A stretch of DNA of 64,000 nt, taken from contig NZ_JALPRS010000001.1 of NCBI RefSeq assembly GCF_023630255.1, positions 992,001 to 1,056,000 of the forward strand. The letters are read 5' to 3'. Made by a program: the position numbers and the translations under genes. The first letter of the stretch is position 1. Each line of letters opens with the position of its first letter. The notes beneath the pieces were generated by a model that searched no databases, had not been told where the DNA came from, and saw only the letters and a program-made list of their open reading frames with translations. Shown here piece by piece: positions 59,603 through 64,000 of this stretch. The DNA is from Pontibacter deserti (lineage in GTDB: Bacteria > Bacteroidota > Bacteroidia > Cytophagales > Hymenobacteraceae).

Positions 59603-60328
59603 ATGACTTTACCTGCTGCACCGCTAATTGATCCAGCCTTGGCTGACTCCCGGGTATCTAGAATTGAATATCTTATTCTGGGTATAGTTGCTGTGCACAT
59701 AGCTTTAGGCATTGGCAGTTTCCACTACAACAGGAGCTTCTTCGACAGGTATATAGTGGAAGACGGGTATATTGAGAACATCACTGCACTTACGTTGCTG
59801 TTTATTTCTGTCATTTTATGGATAGCTGCTTATAGAAACAATGGGGTTTTACGACTTGCCCTCGGCTTTGTAGCCCTGGTGTTTTTATTCGGAAGCGGGG
59901 AGGAGATTTCATGGGGGCAACGCATCTTAAATTTTCAAACACCTGGCGAGTTAAAAGATGTGAACACACAAGGCGAGTTTAACCTACATAATATTAAACT
60001 GAATGATGTAAAGCTGAACAAGCTGATCTTTGGTACAGTGATGTATACAGGCATTATTTTATACTTTGTTATTTTGCCAGCGCTGTATCAGTTCAGGTCT
60101 TTTTTTCATACCCGCAGCTATATGCTTTTGCCGTTGCCTAAGTTAGAGTGGGGGATCATGTACCTGGGTATCTTTCTGGTGCTCTTCTTTATACCACATG
60201 GTAAACTCTGGGAACTGCAGGAGTTTACCTTTTCTGTTTTTTTGCTTTCCTCTCTGTTTTTCCAGTTCAACCCCAAGTTCTATACGTTGGTGTCAGGAGG
60301 CAGGGCTAATTATACTTTTGCCGGCTAA
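59603..60328 (+). CDS. Hypothetical membrane protein with EEISWGQR motif
   Basis: A 241-residue inner-membrane protein with about six hydrophobic segments (residues 22-42, 60-77, 84-100, 146-167, 183-199, 209-225). The loop after the third helix reads GSGEEISWGQRILNFQTPGELKDVNTQGEFNLHN. I recognise this EEISWGQR...NxQxExxLHN pattern from uncharacterised membrane proteins but cannot name a function. The conserved acidic, Gln, Arg and His residues in a membrane loop could be an active site. It has no operon partner: holA starts 86 bases later behind its own -7 box. Confidence 0.72.
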   Translation: MTLPAAPLIDPALADSRVSRIEYLILGIVAVHIALGIGSFHYNRSFFDRYIVEDGYIENITALTLLFISVILWIAAYRNNGVLRLALGFVALVFLFGSGEEISWGQRILNFQTPGELKDVNTQGEFNLHNIKLNDVKLNKLIFGTVMYTGIILYFVILPALYQFRSFFHTRSYMLLPLPKLEWGIMYLGIFLVLFFIPHGKLWELQEFTFSVFLLSSLFFQFNPKFYTLVSGGRANYTFAG

Positions 60329-60366
60329 TAATTGGGGTTTATACTTTCATTTTAACCCTTATGCCT

Positions 60367-60374
60367 TAAATTTG
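60367..60374 (+). promoter_or_regulatory. -7 promoter box for holA
   Basis: TAAATTTG matches TAnnTTTG and lies 39 bases before the holA ATG. The -33 side shows only a TTTC, so the promoter is tentative. Confidence 0.4.
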
Positions 60375-60413
60375 TGTAGCAGAATTTTTACTACTTAGCC
60401 CTACCTGTTACAC

Positions 60414-61460
60414 ATGGCGCACACCCCCGAGAGTATTTTAGAACAACTCCAGAAACGCAATTTTGCTCCCGTATACTTCCTGCAGGGCGAGGAACCTTAT
60501 TACATCGACCTGATTTCGGACTATATAGAGCAACATGCATTGCAGGAGCACGAGAAAGGCTTTAACCAGGTAGTTATCTATGGTAAGGATGTGGATGTGG
60601 CAACGGTACTACTACAGGCAAAGCGCTTCCCGATGATGGCCGACCGCTCGGTGGTTATAGTTAAAGAAGCCCAAAGTATACAGGATATAGACAAAGAAGA
60701 AGGAGCGAAGCAACTCGAAGCATACCTGCAGAATCCGTTACCTTCCACCATACTGGTGCTCGGGTACAAGCACAAAACACTGGACGGCCGGAAGTCTATA
60801 TCAAAGGCTTTTGCGCAGCACGCTGTCATGCTGACTACCAAAAAGCTTTATGACAACCAGGTGCCGGCATGGGTTAACAGCTACCTGAAATCTAAAAATA
60901 TCAAAGCTACGCCGCAGGCAGTACAGCAACTCAGTGATTTTATAGGTGCAGACCTGTCAAGGTTAGCAAATGAGATAGACAAGTTGTTACTGAACCTGAA
61001 GCCGGGGCAGACAATTGATGAGCGTGTAGTACAGGAAAATGTAGGCATCAGTAAAGAGTATAATATCTTTGAACTGCAGGCTGCTATCATTGCCCAGGAT
61101 GCTTTAAAGGCAAACCGCATTGTAAATTACTTTGAGGCCAATCCCAAAAATAACCCGGTAATTCCTAACATAGGTATGTTGTTTTCGTTTTTTACGAAAC
61201 TCCTGAGCCTGCAGGCTGCCACTGATAAATCGGAAGCTGGTATTAAAAAGTTGTTAGGACAGCAAGCCTGGAAGGTAAAGGAATACCAGTATGCCATGCG
61301 CATTTATCCTATAAACAGAGTTGCAGATATCATACATTTTATCAGGGTAGCGGACCTTCAATCGAAAGGTATAACCGGGGGCGATATGAGTGAAGCTGAT
61401 ATTCTGCGGGAGTTGGTGTTTAAGATTTTGCATCCGGTGCCCAAAGCGTTACCTGTTTAA
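60414..61460 (+). CDS. holA: DNA polymerase III delta subunit
   Basis: A 348-residue clamp-loader subunit that opens the beta sliding clamp. The start has NFAPVYFLQGEEPYYIDLISDYIEQHAL, and KRFPMMADRSVVIVKEAQ follows. The middle domain has FIGADLSRLANEIDKLLLNL and the collar domain has IPNIGMLFSFFTKLLSLQ. These are the common HolA landmarks. The length agrees with the family. It is a single gene, preceded by a TAnnTTTG box. Confidence 0.92.
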   Translation: MAHTPESILEQLQKRNFAPVYFLQGEEPYYIDLISDYIEQHALQEHEKGFNQVVIYGKDVDVATVLLQAKRFPMMADRSVVIVKEAQSIQDIDKEEGAKQLEAYLQNPLPSTILVLGYKHKTLDGRKSISKAFAQHAVMLTTKKLYDNQVPAWVNSYLKSKNIKATPQAVQQLSDFIGADLSRLANEIDKLLLNLKPGQTIDERVVQENVGISKEYNIFELQAAIIAQDALKANRIVNYFEANPKNNPVIPNIGMLFSFFTKLLSLQAATDKSEAGIKKLLGQQAWKVKEYQYAMRIYPINRVADIIHFIRVADLQSKGITGGDMSEADILRELVFKILHPVPKALPV

Positions 61461-61576
61461 TATTTCAGGAATAGCACAATATTTTAGTTTGCCGGACATT
61501 ATATACTAGTAAAGCTATGTTTTGTGCTGTAGCTGCATTTATTGGTGTTGCGGCAGGAGAGGTCGCCAAAAATTGT

Positions 61577-61584
61577 TAACTTTG
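61577..61584 (+). promoter_or_regulatory. -7 promoter box before the large TPR gene
   Basis: TAACTTTG matches TAnnTTTG, 91 bases before the ATG at 61676. A small hairpin (GCCTGG 61642-61647 with CCAGGC 61653-61658) lies in the predicted leader, followed by GTTTTAT. No clear -33 box is seen. Confidence 0.35.
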
Positions 61585-61675
61585 ACTGAAGTGGCACGTA
61601 CAGTTCGCCATTTATACTTTACTTGATATCAAAACGATTAAGCCTGGTTAAGCCAGGCCGTTTTATGAACATACT

Positions 61676-64000
61676 ATGAAGATAGCGTACAAAATAGCAC
61701 TGGCTTCGGTACTGGCAGGTGGCTCGCATGTGGTGGTAGCCCAGAATACGCAGGTATTTACGGCCAAAGACAAATACTTCCATGAGGGGTTAGAACTTTT
61801 TGATCGTGCCAAGTATGGCGCTGCCCAGGAAGCCTTCCGCAAGTATATTGAGCTGATCGGAGACGATGCAAAAACGGCAGATGCGCAATATTATTACGCG
61901 CTGAGTGGTTTATACCTGCTACACCCGGACGCTGAACAGCTTATACTTAACTTTGCTAAAAATTACCCGGCTCACCCCAAAACAGCCCTGGCTAATTATG
62001 AACTTGGCCTGTACTACTTTGAGCAGAAGGACTATAAGAAAGTAGTAGATCTGCTAAAGCAGGCACCAACACATCTTTTAAGTATAAAACAAAACAAAGA
62101 GCTGGAATTTAAGCTGGGTTATTCTTATTTCGCTACTAAGGATTTTGCGAACGCTAAAATATACTTTGATAAAAACAAAACGAACGGCTTCAGAGAAGAA
62201 GAGCATCGTTTTGCTTATGCATCAAACTATTATTCGGGCTATATTTCTTACCGCAACGGTGATTATGCTGCTGCCAAAGCAGACCTGAAAATTGCTGAAA
62301 AGAATGAAGCATACGCGCAGATCGTGCCTTACATGATCACTGAGATCCTGTATAAGGAAAACGATGTGTATGAAGTTATTCGTTACGGTGAAGCCTCCCT
62401 TGCACGCACCCCGAAAGTTCAGCAGTCTGACGAGATTGCGCTTTTAGTTGGAGATGCCTACTACCAGCGTGCCGATTATAAAACTGCTGACAAATACTTT
62501 AACCAGTATGCGCAGGGCAAAAAGTCGCTTGACCCTGTAGTGCAGTATAAAATTGCCTATACCGACTATAAGAACAATAACTATAAAGATGCTATTGTTA
62601 ATTTTAAAGCGGTAGCGCTTAAAAAAGATGCACTTGGCCAGAATGCAGCTTATTATTTAGGTTTATCCTACCTGCGCGAAAACAACAAGCAATTTGCATT
62701 AACAGCTTTTGACCAGGCCCGCAAAAACGACCACGACAAAGATGTAACAGAAGCATCGACACTTAAATATGCTCAGGTAAACTATGAACTGGGTAACTAT
62801 AGAGAAGTAATTAATTCACTTACCAGCTTCAGTAAAGATTACCCGGACTCTGACCAGGCAGCTGAAGCAGACGACTTATTAAGCGAAGCATATTTCAGCT
62901 CTAACAACTATCCGGAGGCAATCCGCCACATAGAGAGCATGCCGAAAAAGAGCTGGAAAATACTGCAGACGTACCAGCGCGTTACCTACTATCATGGCGT
63001 AAATCTGTTTAACGAAGCTAAATTTCCTGCTGCCGTTGCGATGCTTGATAAGTCGTTGCAGTACCCTTATGATAAAGAAGTAACAGCCGCCAGCCACTTT
63101 GTAAAAGGCGAAGCCTATTCTGTTGGCCAGCGCTACGACGATGCCATTAACAGCTATGCTGCCGTATTCCGTAACACAACTGCTGGTAAATCAGATTATT
63201 ACCTGAAGTCGCGCTATGGCATCGGCTATGCATACTATAACACCAAACAGTACGACAAAGCATTGCCTCATTTCCGTGAGTTTGTGAACGGCACTAAACC
63301 AAGTAACCCGAATCACTACGATGCCATGCTGCGCCTTGCCGATCTGTACTATGTAAGCAAAAACTATAAGCAGGCAGAAGATCTGTACGAGAAAGTAATT
63401 GCTTCTAACTCACCGGATAAAGATTATGCCTACTTCCAGCGTGGGGTATTGGCAGGTATAAATGGTAATAAAGCCCAGGCAGAGCAGAGCCTGAAAAAAG
63501 TACTGAACGAGTTCCCGCAATCGCGTTATGCCGATGATGCTCAGTACCAGGCTGCCGTACTTGATTTTGAAGCTGGTAACTATGGCCCGGCTGTGGAAGG
63601 ATTCACACAACTGATAAACTCTGGTTCTTCAAGCAAATTGTTGCCTAACGCACTTCATAAACGCGGGCAGGCATATGCTAACCAGGGCAAGCACAATGAA
63701 GCTATTCAGGATTACAAACGCGTACTGGATGATTTTCCGACCTCTAAGATAGCAAGCGGTGCGCTTTATAGTTTACAGGAATCGCTGGCTGCCCAGAACC
63801 GAAGTGAAGAATTTGACGCATACCTGGCAAAGTATAAGTCCAATAACCCGGAAAGTACAGCTCTAGAAAGCATTGAATTTGAAGCTGCTAAAACGCTATA
63901 CTTCAACGAGAAATATGAGCAGGCAATAACTAAACTGGAAGCTTATTTAACTGCTTATCCGAAGAGCCCATATGTAAGTGATGCCCGCTACTTCCTGGCA
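61676..64000 (+). CDS. Large secreted TPR-repeat protein (3' end missing)
   Basis: The frame is open from the ATG at 61676 to the right edge, 775 codons, with no stop in the window. A signal peptide (MKIAYKIALASVLAGGSHVVVAQ) is followed by many tetratricopeptide repeats: YFHEGLELFDRAKYGAAQEAFRKYIEL, ANYELGLYYFEQKDYKKVVDLL, KLGYSYFATKDFANAKIYFDKN, YISYRNGDYAAAKADLKIAEKN, and more of the same kind at regular spacing. Such long TPR proteins in Bacteroidota are periplasmic or outer-membrane scaffolds of unknown job. The C-terminal part is missing. Confidence 0.85.
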   Translation, partial: MKIAYKIALASVLAGGSHVVVAQNTQVFTAKDKYFHEGLELFDRAKYGAAQEAFRKYIELIGDDAKTADAQYYYALSGLYLLHPDAEQLILNFAKNYPAHPKTALANYELGLYYFEQKDYKKVVDLLKQAPTHLLSIKQNKELEFKLGYSYFATKDFANAKIYFDKNKTNGFREEEHRFAYASNYYSGYISYRNGDYAAAKADLKIAEKNEAYAQIVPYMITEILYKENDVYEVIRYGEASLARTPKVQQSDEIALLVGDAYYQRADYKTADKYFNQYAQGKKSLDPVVQYKIAYTDYKNNNYKDAIVNFKAVALKKDALGQNAAYYLGLSYLRENNKQFALTAFDQARKNDHDKDVTEASTLKYAQVNYELGNYREVINSLTSFSKDYPDSDQAAEADDLLSEAYFSSNNYPEAIRHIESMPKKSWKILQTYQRVTYYHGVNLFNEAKFPAAVAMLDKSLQYPYDKEVTAASHFVKGEAYSVGQRYDDAINSYAAVFRNTTAGKSDYYLKSRYGIGYAYYNTKQYDKALPHFREFVNGTKPSNPNHYDAMLRLADLYYVSKNYKQAEDLYEKVIASNSPDKDYAYFQRGVLAGINGNKAQAEQSLKKVLNEFPQSRYADDAQYQAAVLDFEAGNYGPAVEGFTQLINSGSSSKLLPNALHKRGQAYANQGKHNEAIQDYKRVLDDFPTSKIASGALYSLQESLAAQNRSEEFDAYLAKYKSNNPESTALESIEFEAAKTLYFNEKYEQAITKLEAYLTAYPKSPYVSDARYFLA

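Noticed and set aside
61592-61608. Second sigma-54-like site TGGCAC before the large TPR gene
   Set aside because: The -12 half reads GTTCG instead of TTGC at the required spacing, so the essential GC is missing.
61642-61658. Hairpin GCCTGG/CCAGGC as a terminator of holA
   Set aside because: Only six pairs, about 180 bases past the holA stop and downstream of a -7 box; more likely part of the next gene's leader, or chance.
1-64000. Mobile elements, prophage, CRISPR arrays, toxin-antitoxin pairs or a dedicated defence island
   Set aside because: I found no transposase, integrase, phage genes, spaced direct repeats, Cas proteins or toxin-antitoxin pairs; gene content and arrangement are those of a core chromosome.

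Overview
The window is a 64 kb piece of a Bacteroidota chromosome. It is most like the Hymenobacteraceae (Pontibacter-type Cytophagales); this is inferred from gene content, not from a database match. Support includes a short primary sigma factor without region 1.1, several TAnnTTTG -7 promoter boxes, mostly weak or absent Shine-Dalgarno sites, bacillithiol synthesis (bshB1), a serine-palmitoyltransferase-like enzyme, an Hc1-like histone H1 homologue, DACNV-type and START-like proteins, and many short lipoproteins. The region is nearly all housekeeping. I see no insertion sequence, prophage, CRISPR array or integrase, and one tRNA.

Layout: 1-3820 holds a metallophosphoesterase (cut by the left edge), a stand-alone Lon N-terminal-domain protein, mtgA with an overlapping DUF4440-like lipoprotein, a SRPBCC protein and a small membrane protein. 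3973-9516 holds, on the minus strand, an App1-type phosphatase, an M48 lipoprotein protease, a two-domain M16 protease and a small membrane protein. 9653-14032 holds topoisomerase IB, an unusual kinase-like lipoprotein and pgi. 14227-18131 holds a small hydrophilic protein, a Ca2+-type P-ATPase and trehalose phosphatase. 18270-20988 holds an exonuclease/GIY-YIG fusion and an AI-2E-family permease. 21333-25941 is a topoisomerase IV parE-parC pair. 25995-31273 holds two TPR proteins and the thrS-infC-rpmI-rplT translation cluster.

31402-44353 is a long minus-strand series: alpha-2-macroglobulin, pbpC, a diadenylate-cyclase-like sensor protein, a GreA/B factor, a response regulator, a histidine kinase and a PepSY-like/SdiA-regulated-like lipoprotein. 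44499-50585 holds a glycine-zipper protein behind a sigma-54 promoter, a second DUF4440-like lipoprotein, a tRNA with anticodon CAU, a START-like protein, an LptF/G permease, rpsO and pnp. 50772-64000 holds rpoD, trxB, an M23-LysM peptidase, bshB1, accC, a sphingolipid-type acyltransferase, an Hc1-like protein, tyrS, a membrane protein, holA and a large TPR protein cut by the right edge.

Functional themes are cell-envelope building and surveillance (mtgA, pbpC with A2M, M23, M48, M16, LptF/G), translation and RNA turnover, DNA topology and repair (topo IB, topo IV, exonuclease-GIY-YIG, HolA), and thiol redox (trxB, bshB1). The most unusual whole-window signal is an extremely frequent heptamer, AAGTATA and its complement TATACTT. 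I counted roughly 150-160 copies by hand in 64 kb, against about 8 expected by chance. Other notable points are an infC gene with an apparent ATA start behind a strong Shine-Dalgarno site, a textbook sigma-54 promoter, a terminator hairpin directly in front of the App1 start codon, and a periplasmic lipoprotein with kinase-like motifs.
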